Origin: Pedobacter hiemivivus
Lineage (GTDB): Bacteria; Bacteroidota; Bacteroidia; Sphingobacteriales; Sphingobacteriaceae
Assembly: GCF_004331685.1 (NCBI RefSeq)
Contig: NZ_SJSM01000033.1
Coordinates: 1-51,785, forward strand
Reading direction: 5' to 3'
Length of the DNA: 51,785 bases
Shown here piece by piece: positions 19,719-28,702 of the stretch. Positions within the stretch are counted from its first letter, which is position 1; each line of letters opens with the position of its first letter. The notes below the pieces were generated by a model. That model was not told the DNA's origin and ran no database searches. It worked only from the letters and a program-made list of their open reading frames with translations. The position numbers and the translations under genes are program-made.

Positions 19719-20488
19719 TGATGAACCATCTTTTTCAAACCATTAGCTGGGCGTTTCTCCTTACTATTGGCCGCTATTTTATCATTGCAGGCATCTTTTT
19801 TTTAGTTTTTTACCTGCTCTTCCCCAAAAGCCTGCTGCGAAATAAAATTCAAAGCAGGCTGGCAGGTAAGGCCGATTTTCTGAGAGAAATCCTGCACTCC
19901 TCTATATCAAGCATCATGCTGGCAGTCACCTCAATTATTGCATTGTCTGACAGACTTAGGCCGCATACCTTTATCTATACTGATTTACATGCTTACCCTT
20001 TATGGTGGATTCCAGTGAGCCTTTTGCTAACCTTAGTCGTGCATGACACCTATTTTTACTGGATGCACCGGATATTACACCATAAAAAGTTGTTTAAAGC
20101 AACACACTTGGTGCACCACCAATCTACAAATCCTTCTCCCTGGACCTCTTATTCCTTCCATTTCCTGGAAGCCATAGCAGAGGGCGCAGTCATCATTGTG
20201 TTGGTGTTTTCTATGCCATTACATCCATTAACGATTGGACTGTTTGCGTTTTCTTCTTTTGTAATTAACGTTTATGGGCATTTGGGCTACGAAATTATGC
20301 CTAAAGGGTTCAGAAAGACTTTTCTATTCGAAATCATTAATACTTCTACCTTTCATAATCTGCATCATCAAAAATTCAGAGGTAATTACGGATTGTATTT
20401 AAGGATCTGGGATAGGCTGATGAAGACAGAACACCCGGATTATGTAAAACATTATGATTTGCTACAGGAAAAGCGATTTGGACAATAA
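19718..20488 (+). CDS. Fatty-acid hydroxylase / sterol desaturase superfamily membrane protein
   Basis: 256 residues. The histidine clusters that bind a di-iron centre are present: H109 and H117 (HDTYFYWMH), H121-H122 (ILHH), H130/H133/H134 (HLVHH) and H213/H216/H217 (HNLHH). Four or five membrane helices surround them. Members hydroxylate or desaturate lipids (sterols, sphingolipid or fatty-acid chains, carotenoids); the substrate cannot be read from the sequence. The ATG overlaps the stop codon of the upstream permease (TAATG), so it is likely translated with it. Whether it belongs functionally to the exporter is unknown. Confidence 0.88.
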   Translation: MMNHLFQTISWAFLLTIGRYFIIAGIFFLVFYLLFPKSLLRNKIQSRLAGKADFLREILHSSISSIMLAVTSIIALSDRLRPHTFIYTDLHAYPLWWIPVSLLLTLVVHDTYFYWMHRILHHKKLFKATHLVHHQSTNPSPWTSYSFHFLEAIAEGAVIIVLVFSMPLHPLTIGLFAFSSFVINVYGHLGYEIMPKGFRKTFLFEIINTSTFHNLHHQKFRGNYGLYLRIWDRLMKTEHPDYVKHYDLLQEKRFGQ

Positions 20489-20497
20489 AAATTAGCG

Positions 20498-20540
20498 CCT
20501 GCACTGCACACACTCTAACCAAAGTATGTGTGCAGGCAGG
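20498..20540 (-). terminator. Terminator between convergent genes
   Basis: The arms 20498-20512 (CCTGCACTGCACACA) and 20527-20540 (TGTGTGCAGGCAGG) form a 14-bp stem with one bulge. On the minus strand it is followed by a T-rich run (TAATTTTTATT), fitting termination of the DUF4198 gene; it may also stop plus-strand transcription. Confidence 0.65.
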
Positions 20541-20548
20541 ACTTAATG

Positions 20549-21259
20549 CTATTTGCTCACTTCAAAACTTGAAGTCGCCCCTTGCCATGCGGCAGTATAG
20601 GCTTTGCCATTATGTGTGCCTTCAGTCTTTTCACGAGCTGATACTTCAAGAACATATCTCCCAGGCCAGATCGGGCTAAAAGTTATCACTCCGTTTTCAT
20701 CAGTTGTTACTTCTTTGCTCCAACCTTCAGGAGAAAATACCGATACTGTTGTCTTAGCAAGAGGCTTACCGTTTGCTATAGCTTTTATTTGTATAGGAGC
20801 ATTAACCTTGTAGGTTTTAGCCTCAACAGTATGCACCTTAAGAGATACTGGAATGGTAGCAACATCTACAGCGCTTGGTTTACCAACTGTTACGATGGCA
20901 GCGGCTATAAATTCATACTTTGTAGTTCCGCCAAGCTCTGCGGCTTCATGGCTAACAGTCAATACGTATTGCCCATTTCCTTCGGGAGCAAAGCTTGCGC
21001 TGTAAAAATTAGTTCCAGGAGTGGTTGTCAGTTTAATTTTTTCTTTCCCCGGAGCTGTTAGCCATAAAGTAAAGTCTTTAACATTGGAGTACCATTTGGC
21101 TGTTTCTTCGCGTTCGTTAGTCGCGTATTCTCCATAATATACCTTTACCTCCTGGGCCTGCCCAGTTTTTCCTGATGAAGCAGTCTCTATCCATAAAGCA
21201 TGTGCAAATAATTGACTTGTGCCTAGCGTAAATAATAATGCAAGTAATAATGATTTCAT
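20549..21259 (-). CDS. DUF4198 family periplasmic protein
   Basis: 236 residues. The signal peptide ends in SQLFA, giving H20 as the predicted first residue of the mature chain (HALWIE). The chain continues as two beta-sandwich modules: an N-terminal DUF4198 part (about 20-130), then a CnaB/transthyretin-like part (about 140-232; IKAIANGKPLAKTTVSVFSPEGW, TTDENGVITFSPIWPGRYVL). DUF4198 proteins often sit near metal-uptake genes and resemble the periplasmic part of nickel/cobalt transporters, so a metal-binding role is plausible. No transporter is adjacent here. It lies 123 bp downstream of the hybrid regulator on the same strand, with a weak hairpin between, so it probably has its own promoter. 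Confidence 0.75.
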   Translation of the reverse strand: MKSLLLALLFTLGTSQLFAHALWIETASSGKTGQAQEVKVYYGEYATNEREETAKWYSNVKDFTLWLTAPGKEKIKLTTTPGTNFYSASFAPEGNGQYVLTVSHEAAELGGTTKYEFIAAAIVTVGKPSAVDVATIPVSLKVHTVEAKTYKVNAPIQIKAIANGKPLAKTTVSVFSPEGWSKEVTTDENGVITFSPIWPGRYVLEVSAREKTEGTHNGKAYTAAWQGATSSFEVSK

Positions 21260-21344
21260 ATTCTTTTCTATTTAGAATGATTAAAAATTAAGCTAATCTA
21301 TAAAGTAATTCGAGACTTATGAAATTTATTTAGAATTATTATAA

Positions 21345-21366
21345 ATAAAACGGTAAAGTGCCGTTT
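21345..21366 (-). terminator. Weak terminator after the hybrid two-component gene
   Basis: AAACGG and CCGTTT (21348-21353 and 21361-21366) form a 6-bp stem. Read on the minus strand it is followed by TTATTTATAATAATT. It is short, so only partial termination before the DUF4198 gene is likely. Confidence 0.4.
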
Positions 21367-21382
21367 GAAAGCGATTAGAGCC

Positions 21383-24300
21383 CTATGATTGCTGCTCTGT
21401 TAAAGCGTTAACGTAAGCCTTAGGCGTATGGCCGAACTGTTTTTTAAATTCACGGCTGAAGTATTTCGGATCATTAAAACCAACCAGGTACGAAACTTCC
21501 GATACATTGTACGTTTTTTGAGCAAAGAGTTGGGCCGCCTTTTTTAAGCGGATTGTTTTGATAAAATCATTCACAGATAGATCTGTAATCGCTCTGATTT
21601 TTTTATACAATACAGGCTGGCTCATGCCAATATTGGCTGCCAACTCCGGAACACTAAAATCCTGGTCAGACATATGATCCTCTATATACTGCACGATCTT
21701 AATCATAAAAGTATGCTCTACAGTGCTAACCTTAATGTTTTGAGGCTGTAGGCTGACCTCTTTACTAAACTTTTGTCGCATCGTTGCCCTCGATTGGAGT
21801 AGGTTTCTGATGTTTAGCTTTAATAAATCAATATTGAAAGGTTTGGTGATGTAGCAGTCGGCACCAGTTTCTAATCCATCTACCTGATGAATCTGAGATG
21901 ATTTTGCAGTAAGTAAAATTACTGGGATATGGCTGGTACGCTCATCAGTTTTTAGCTTTTTGCACAGTTCCAATCCATCCATTACCGGCATCATCACATC
22001 ACAAATAATCAAATCAGGAAGCAACTCCGTTGCTGTTTCCCAACCATCTAATCCATCTACACTTTCATGAACGCGATAGTCGTTTTCTAGCAAGCCTATA
22101 AGCATCTGCCTGATCTCTGGATTGTCCTCAACAATTAAAATCGTTTCGGCTGTGGTAATCCTTGTCTCCTTTTCAATTGCCTCCACAGCAACAGGAACGG
22201 TATAAATTGTATTTTCCGAATGGTGGTATTGTGTATCTATTAACTCAGTGTTTTTAAAATGACTTTTGCCTTTTTTAAGCGTTAAGGTAAAGCAAGTATC
22301 ACCAGGTTGAACTGATGTTGCAGGAGTACTCTCAATACCTATACTTCCCTGATGAGATTCTACAATGCTTTTAGACAGTGCCAGACCTATACCAGAGCCA
22401 ATATGTCCCGATCCCTGCTCATCAACTTGAAAAAAGTCGCTAAACAACTTCTGCTGACTCTCCTGTGGAATGCCTTTTCCATTATCTCTAACTTTTAGGA
22501 TCACCTCTTGCGCGCGCTCTTCAATAGAAACGTGGATGCTGCCTTGGTCTTTTGTAAATTTAAACGCATTAGAAAGCAAGTTAAATAGCACTTTCTCTAA
22601 CTGGACCTTATCGAAATACAGTTCAATAAACTCCTGCTTATGCTCAAACGTATAATGAATATTGCGAGTGTCAGCTAGATGCTGAAAAGCATGAAAAATC
22701 TCCTGTGTAAACTCTATAATATTGCCACTGGCAACGTGTAATTTTAAATGACCGGTCTCAGCTTTTCTAAAGTCCATTAGCTCTGTGATGAGCCTCATTA
22801 GTCGGTCTGCGTTATTTTTAATAGGAAGTATCTGCTTGTTAATTTCAGGATTGTCCTTTGTTGTTTTTAGCAGATGCTCAAGTGGCCCAAGAATCAAGGT
22901 TAGGGGAGTGCGTATTTCATGAGACACATAAGTGAAGAAGTTCAATTTCATCTTTTGTACATCCTCCGACCTTTTGAGTAATGCCCGGATAAAAAGATAC
23001 CTTACCGTAAGGAACAAGATGGTAGAAAATATAAGTGCATAAAGTACATATGCCCACCAGCTGGCCCATATCGGTGGCAGAATCTTTATCTCAATGCTGG
23101 CTTGGTTGCTCCCCGCTATTCCATCATTATTTAAACCCTTAACGATAAAATGATAGTTGCCGGAAGGTAAATTGGTGTATATGGCACTCGGGTTGCTGGT
23201 ATAGTTCCACTGCTCATCGTAGCCCTCTAATTTGTAGGCATATTTATTTTTGTCGGGCTTGATGTAATTTAATAATGCAAAGCCCAAGGTAAAGTGATTC
23301 TGATCGTGTTTAAAGGTGATCTCTTTGGTATTCAGAATTTGTTCCTTTAAAAGCTGATCAGGCCCGCCCACCTCTACAGGTTGGTTAAATAATTTTAGGC
23401 CCGTAAAAACAAGAGGTGCTTTATAGTTATTCGTTTCAATTTCTTTAGGATGAAAAGAACTGAGGCCATTTAGTCCCCCTAAAAAGATCTCGCCTTTACT
23501 ATCTTTAAAGTAAGACCTGGCATTAAACTCGTTCCCTGCCAGTCCATCACTCTTTGTATAATTTCTAAACTTTCCGGTGTTTAAATTTAACTGCGATAAG
23601 CCATTGGCCGTACTGATCCATAGATGGCCTGCATCATCCTCAACAATACCAAGTACATTGTTATTGGCCAGACCATCCACTTCCGTATAAGTTTTAAAAT
23701 GGTTTGTCTGCTCGTTATATATACTGATGCCCCCAAAATAAGTACCTACGCAGATCAAGCCCTTAGCTGTTTGAACCACACAATTGATATAATCAGACTT
23801 CAACCGGGTGCTATCATTCTCATTCTTTGTAAAAGGACTTAAAAGTCTGGTGCTAAAATTATACCGATACAAACCGGCAGATGTGCCTAGCCATAGATTT
23901 TTCTTTTGATCCTCAAAAAGAACCTGTATACCTTTTTTCTTTTTTAAATACTTACCTAGAACACTCTTTGTGGTGTGATCGGGGAAAATTCCATGCTGTC
24001 TCCTTAAAATGGATAGCCCATTTTGAGAGCCAATCCATATCGTGCCATAACTATCCTGTCGCAAAGCCACAATTTCGGCAGTACCGGGAGAATTTTTAGC
24101 GTCTTTTACATTGATAATGCGTTTAAACTTTCCTGTTTTGGGATTAAAAATATTTAACCCACCATAATGCGTCCCAATAATGAGCTCACCTTTGCCCGAA
24201 TTCTCTTTGCACATGATTTTAATCAGGTTAGAGGTGATACTGTTTGGATCGTTAGGGTTTGTTTTGTAGCTCGTATAAGTATTGGTCTTTCTGTCCAGGT

Positions 24301-25474
24301 AATCTAAACCACCACCCTCAGTTGCGATCCACAAGTTGTTGCGTTCATCCTCCACTATAGAGCTGAGGATGTTGCTGCTGATGCTGGATTTTAACTTGCT
24401 GTTGTGGTAAGCTTTAAATTTCGTAGCAATCAGGTGACTATAATTAACACCACCAAAATAGGTGCCTACCCACATGGTCTGGTTACCATCCTGATATATA
24501 CTGTGCACAGAGTTGTGACTGATGCTATTTTTTAACTCAGGATCATGCTGATAATTAGTAAAGGTTTTGCTTACCGGATCTAGAATGCTTAATCCTTCCT
24601 GAGTGCCAATCCAAAGCATTCCCTGTTTATCTCTGGTTATGGTTCTGACATCGTTATGGACAATAGAATTCGGGTTATTATTGTCATGGCTATAAACAGT
24701 AAAGGATTTGGTCGAGTAATTATATAAGCATACCCCATTGCCCGTTCCTATCCATAAATTGTTTTGGGCGTCAGTATTAATACAGGTGACATAATTTGAA
24801 CTGATCCCAGATTTATTTTCCGAATCGTATTTAAACCGTTCATATTGGTAGTGGCCATTTTTTAAACGCATGCATAACAACCCGCTACCGGTTCCAATCC
24901 AGAGGTTGCCGCGAGTATCTTTAAAAATGGCGTAAATGCCTTGAACACTCTCCTCTTTTGTCCCCTTAAACTTGAAAGACTTAAAAGTGTTTTTGTTTTT
25001 GTCTGTTAAAAGGTTAAGCTCACCTAAAGTCCCCACCCATAAATTTTTGTCAGGGTCTTCATAAAGGCATTCGATACCACCTTGGCTTAGGCCTCGCTTT
25101 GACCGGGTTGGGATCTGTATAAAAGTATCGGTTCCGGAATCATATCTATTTAGTCCATTAGCTGTTCCTACCCATAAGGTTCCTTCAGTATCAGTCAATA
25201 AAGCTTGAACCTCATTATTGGAGAGACTGCTTCGGTCTGCTGGATGATTGATATAGTTTTTAAACTGGTGGCCATCATATCGGTTTAGCCCCTGCCGTGT
25301 ACCGAACCACATAAAGTCTGATTTATCCTGAGTAACCGAAATTACTGAGTTTTGCGAAAGCCCATTTTCAATTGTATGGTTACTAAAAGAAAGCGGATGT
25401 TGCGCATGGACCGAATGAAAAATTACAGCAAAGGAAAAGCATAAAGTAATCAGTCTCCATTTAACCAGATTCAT
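21383..25474 (-). CDS. Hybrid two-component system regulator (HTCS): propeller sensor, histidine kinase, receiver, AraC HTH
   Basis: 1363 residues. The signal peptide is 1-24. Residues ~30-700 hold repeated Reg_prop motifs (for example GLSQNSVISVTQDKSDFMWFG, LWIGT and LWVGT, many times), forming two seven-bladed propellers. A Y_Y_Y domain lies at ~725-790 and a membrane helix at ~803-827. The HisKA site is H852 in SHEIRTPLTL, followed by a HATPase (DNGKGIP, GSGIGLALSK). The receiver has phospho-acceptor D1159 (LIICDVMMPVMDG), and the AraC-type DNA-binding domain covers ~1255-1355 (SREFKKQFGHTPKAY). HTCS proteins sense glycan fragments in the periplasm and activate the adjacent utilisation locus. 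This gene diverges from the susC at 25740, so it is the probable activator of the 25740-50646 locus. Confidence 0.96.
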   Translation of the reverse strand: MNLVKWRLITLCFSFAVIFHSVHAQHPLSFSNHTIENGLSQNSVISVTQDKSDFMWFGTRQGLNRYDGHQFKNYINHPADRSSLSNNEVQALLTDTEGTLWVGTANGLNRYDSGTDTFIQIPTRSKRGLSQGGIECLYEDPDKNLWVGTLGELNLLTDKNKNTFKSFKFKGTKEESVQGIYAIFKDTRGNLWIGTGSGLLCMRLKNGHYQYERFKYDSENKSGISSNYVTCINTDAQNNLWIGTGNGVCLYNYSTKSFTVYSHDNNNPNSIVHNDVRTITRDKQGMLWIGTQEGLSILDPVSKTFTNYQHDPELKNSISHNSVHSIYQDGNQTMWVGTYFGGVNYSHLIATKFKAYHNSKLKSSISSNILSSIVEDERNNLWIATEGGGLDYLDRKTNTYTSYKTNPNDPNSITSNLIKIMCKENSGKGELIIGTHYGGLNIFNPKTGKFKRIINVKDAKNSPGTAEIVALRQDSYGTIWIGSQNGLSILRRQHGIFPDHTTKSVLGKYLKKKKGIQVLFEDQKKNLWLGTSAGLYRYNFSTRLLSPFTKNENDSTRLKSDYINCVVQTAKGLICVGTYFGGISIYNEQTNHFKTYTEVDGLANNNVLGIVEDDAGHLWISTANGLSQLNLNTGKFRNYTKSDGLAGNEFNARSYFKDSKGEIFLGGLNGLSSFHPKEIETNNYKAPLVFTGLKLFNQPVEVGGPDQLLKEQILNTKEITFKHDQNHFTLGFALLNYIKPDKNKYAYKLEGYDEQWNYTSNPSAIYTNLPSGNYHFIVKGLNNDGIAGSNQASIEIKILPPIWASWWAYVLYALIFSTILFLTVRYLFIRALLKRSEDVQKMKLNFFTYVSHEIRTPLTLILGPLEHLLKTTKDNPEINKQILPIKNNADRLMRLITELMDFRKAETGHLKLHVASGNIIEFTQEIFHAFQHLADTRNIHYTFEHKQEFIELYFDKVQLEKVLFNLLSNAFKFTKDQGSIHVSIEERAQEVILKVRDNGKGIPQESQQKLFSDFFQVDEQGSGHIGSGIGLALSKSIVESHQGSIGIESTPATSVQPGDTCFTLTLKKGKSHFKNTELIDTQYHHSENTIYTVPVAVEAIEKETRITTAETILIVEDNPEIRQMLIGLLENDYRVHESVDGLDGWETATELLPDLIICDVMMPVMDGLELCKKLKTDERTSHIPVILLTAKSSQIHQVDGLETGADCYITKPFNIDLLKLNIRNLLQSRATMRQKFSKEVSLQPQNIKVSTVEHTFMIKIVQYIEDHMSDQDFSVPELAANIGMSQPVLYKKIRAITDLSVNDFIKTIRLKKAAQLFAQKTYNVSEVSYLVGFNDPKYFSREFKKQFGHTPKAYVNALTEQQS

Positions 25475-25739
25475 ATTAATCCCTAATAATTAGATGTTTA
25501 TTGCGCTAAAGATAGAAATATCTGCCTTTGTTAATGATTTTTCTACCTTTTTATTTAGAATTTTCATCTTTTTTAAAGGAATAATATCACAGTTTTGAGT
25601 GTCTGAACAATGTAATATTCTGAAGGCGGTATGCTAAATCATATTTAACCCATACTAGACCATAACGCCCTAACCAGCTAATAATAAGTTTATAACTGTT
25701 CCGACAAAACAAACTAAGTAATACCTAAACCAAACATGT
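25475..25739. promoter_or_regulatory. Divergent promoter region between HTCS and susC
   Basis: This 265-bp AT-rich gap carries the start signals of the minus-strand regulator and of the plus-strand utilisation locus. TAAGTTTA at 25685-25692 is one base from the Bacteroidota -7 consensus (TAnnTTTG) for the locus; I see no clear -33 element. The AraC domain of the regulator would be expected to bind here. No operator repeats could be assigned with confidence. Confidence 0.45.
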
Positions 25740-28700
25740 ATGAATAAACATCGACTAATCCCCTGTCAATGTCTCCTTGTGTCTTTTTTTCTTGTTGGTC
25801 TTGGTTTTCCGCTAAGTGGATTCGGCTTTCAGGATACTACAAGTCGTTCCAAAAAGGATACGGTGGCAGCGGATTCCGGAAGCGTAAAATTGAGACGCTT
25901 TGTATCAGTAAAGAATGTCGATTCATTGCCTTTAAAACAATTAGGCCTGATTCCCTTTAGTTCTCTTCAGCAAGTGATTAAAGGCAGTGTAGCCGGAGTA
26001 TACGTACAAGAAACCAGCGGCGAACCTGGTACAACAGAACAGAGCATGATGATTAGAGGATTGCCAATGCCGCTCTTATCCAGAAAAGACATTTATCAGG
26101 TTCAGCCTACAGTATACCTCAATGGTATTCCGCTGATTCAGGATAATCCCTTTATGTTCGATGTGCAACGGTTCAGCTACCTGCCCATTGGACCGGCAAC
26201 CAATCTACTTTCTACCATTGATTTAGATAATATAGAATCCATCAATGTAATTAAAGGGGGCGCTGCGGCAGCAGTTTATGGGCCTAGAGCAGCTAATGGA
26301 GCCATCTTTATCACCACCAAAAATGCGCAGGAAGGATTGAACCAAATCAGCTTCAATAGTTATTATGGAATGGTGCAGAAAGATCAGGTAACACCTGCCA
26401 ATGCTAAAAACGAAAATGATTTTAGGATGCCATTTTATAATAAATTCGCCAGCCCAGCGGACATGGATAATTATCCGGCATACCTTAGAGATGCGACCAA
26501 TGAAAATTATTACGGCCCCTCCAACTGGACAGATCTTTACTATAAAAATAGCCCGGTACACAACATTAACGGAAGCATAACAGGGGGGACAAGCCGTTCA
26601 AACTTCCGTTTTTTCGCAGGAAACACCAAAAGTGCCGGAAATGCAGATGATACCAAGCTAGATAAATACGTAGCATCATTCTTTATCAATATGTTGCCAT
26701 TAAAATGGCTTACAGTTTCCAGCATGATCAATGCCACAAGGCTCGATCGAGATAGAAACAAGTCATTCAGAGATCGTTTTGCCGAAATGCAATACGTTCC
26801 TGATCTTTCAAGCCCCATATCGCCCAATAAACTCATTTACGGTAGTTTATTAGATGAATACAAAAACAGAGCAATAGATAAGAATAAAAACAACGCTGTT
26901 CAAGGTTATTTCTCGCTAAATGCCAAAATAAAAGATATTGATTTTATTTCCCGTATCGGCTTCGACTATAACGAAGGTTTACGCGATGTGTTTTACCCTT
27001 CAACCATGTTTGATGGGAACAATTTTGTCTCTAATTATTTTGGTTACAACCAACGTGTAGTGATTGATAATATATTGAGATATAAATATCACCTCAACGA
27101 GCAACAAAGTTTAAACCTCGAAGCAGGCCATTCCTTCCAGGCTGATGTAAACAAATACAACTACGCATTTGGCTACAAAGGATCAAGTGATTACATCAAG
27201 ATCAATGTGGTAAACGGAGATCCTAAAAGCGATCAATACCTGCTTCCTAAAGATTTTATTGTTTCGCGCTTTACCGATCGTCAGAAATCTAACCTGAGCT
27301 CGTTGTATGCCAAGGCCACATATAATTTTAAGGAAGATTTAAGCCTTACGGCTGTAGCCCGTACCGACGGTTCTTCTAATATGCAGCCGAGCGCACGCTG
27401 GTTCTTTTCGCCGGCAATCAGTGCAGATTATAACCTGAAAAATACTTTATTAAAAGACAATTCAACTTTTTCTAAACTATTGCTATCTGCATCATGGAGC
27501 CGTATAGGGAAGCTAATTTCAGATGATCATTTTGCCGCGGGTCCTCAATATAATGTAGACCTAGGCTGGTCTGGAAATCCTGCATTCTATTCTTACGGAG
27601 GGTTCGGGACGTTGTCCAGGCCATATACTACAGGATGGATTGGTTATGATATCCCATGGTCTTACGTGCAAGAAACAAATGTGGGTATAGATGCAGGCTT
27701 CTTTAACAACCGCTTGCAAACGCGTTTCGAGCTATATTCAAAAAATAACAACCGTATGCTGTTGCCTATGCCGGTAAATGCCGAGTCGGGTTACACAGCC
27801 GCTTACCAAAGTGGGATGGATGTAAACAACAGCGGAGCTGAACTGATCCTGCAAGCCGAGGTATTGAAAGGAACAAAAGGTCAATTGAGTTGGACCAGTA
27901 GTTTCAATGCTGCCTATAACCAAAATAAACTGAAAGCCTTGCCTGGCGGAATGTCTGAAATCCTTATTGGAACGCAGAAATTGGTAGTAGGTCAGGCTAT
28001 AGACAAATTCTGGGTATTGCAAACCCATGGCGTATTTAATTCGGATGTAGAAGTACCTGTAGATCCTAAAACGTTTCAGATTTTTAACTATAAAGGATTG
28101 CCTTTCCATGGTGGAGATCCAAGATGGAAAGACCTGAATGGCGATTATACCATTAACGAATCTGATAAAGTACCACTAGGTAATTACATCCCTAAGTTTA
28201 CGGGTAATTTCTCCAACCAGTTTACTTATGGCGATTTTGGATTGAACTTCAATTTTTACTTTGCCCTTGGTCGTAATATCCTCAATCAGGCCGTTGCCGG
28301 TCGCTTCGACTTCATCAACAGAAAAGGAACGAACGACATTGCCGCTGTAGATGAGATTACTTTTTGGCAAACTAATTTTGATGCCTCAAAATATCCGGTA
28401 TACAATCCATGGAGTGCCGTACAGTCGTATCGTTCGGATCAGGATATCTTTATTGAAAACGGATCATACCTAAAATTACGCTCCGTATCCTTAAGCTACG
28501 ATCTGGCTCGACTCAGTTTCTTAAATCCAAGAAAAAGAGCGCAAAGTAAATTCCTGGTTTACATGACCGCGACCAATTTATTTACCATTACCCCATATAC
28601 AGGTGGTGATCCTGAAGTTGTTGGCTATACAGGCATTGATACAGGCTACGGATTATCCATGCCAAAAACATACATATTAGGTATTAAGGTTGATTTATAG
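25740..28700 (+). CDS. SusC-family TonB-dependent transporter lacking the usual N-terminal domain
   Basis: 986 residues. A signal peptide ends near residue 30 (LSGFGFQ). After a short Ser/Lys/Asp-rich linker the plug begins almost directly (LIPFSSLQQVIKGSVAGVYV, then MMIRGLPMP). The plug core GGAAAAVYGPRAANGAIFITTK and barrel-end TYILGIKVDL are typical. Neither an STN nor a carboxypeptidase-regulatory-like domain is present, so it is shorter than the other two SusC proteins in the window (1126 and ~1048). It is the first gene of the utilisation locus and is followed by susD after 2 bp. Confidence 0.93.
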   Translation: MNKHRLIPCQCLLVSFFLVGLGFPLSGFGFQDTTSRSKKDTVAADSGSVKLRRFVSVKNVDSLPLKQLGLIPFSSLQQVIKGSVAGVYVQETSGEPGTTEQSMMIRGLPMPLLSRKDIYQVQPTVYLNGIPLIQDNPFMFDVQRFSYLPIGPATNLLSTIDLDNIESINVIKGGAAAAVYGPRAANGAIFITTKNAQEGLNQISFNSYYGMVQKDQVTPANAKNENDFRMPFYNKFASPADMDNYPAYLRDATNENYYGPSNWTDLYYKNSPVHNINGSITGGTSRSNFRFFAGNTKSAGNADDTKLDKYVASFFINMLPLKWLTVSSMINATRLDRDRNKSFRDRFAEMQYVPDLSSPISPNKLIYGSLLDEYKNRAIDKNKNNAVQGYFSLNAKIKDIDFISRIGFDYNEGLRDVFYPSTMFDGNNFVSNYFGYNQRVVIDNILRYKYHLNEQQSLNLEAGHSFQADVNKYNYAFGYKGSSDYIKINVVNGDPKSDQYLLPKDFIVSRFTDRQKSNLSSLYAKATYNFKEDLSLTAVARTDGSSNMQPSARWFFSPAISADYNLKNTLLKDNSTFSKLLLSASWSRIGKLISDDHFAAGPQYNVDLGWSGNPAFYSYGGFGTLSRPYTTGWIGYDIPWSYVQETNVGIDAGFFNNRLQTRFELYSKNNNRMLLPMPVNAESGYTAAYQSGMDVNNSGAELILQAEVLKGTKGQLSWTSSFNAAYNQNKLKALPGGMSEILIGTQKLVVGQAIDKFWVLQTHGVFNSDVEVPVDPKTFQIFNYKGLPFHGGDPRWKDLNGDYTINESDKVPLGNYIPKFTGNFSNQFTYGDFGLNFNFYFALGRNILNQAVAGRFDFINRKGTNDIAAVDEITFWQTNFDASKYPVYNPWSAVQSYRSDQDIFIENGSYLKLRSVSLSYDLARLSFLNPRKRAQSKFLVYMTATNLFTITPYTGGDPEVVGYTGIDTGYGLSMPKTYILGIKVDL

Positions 28701-28702
28701 AT

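Noticed and set aside
26223..26561. 112-codon minus-strand ORF inside susC
   Set aside because: A shadow of the SusC reading frame; no supporting feature.
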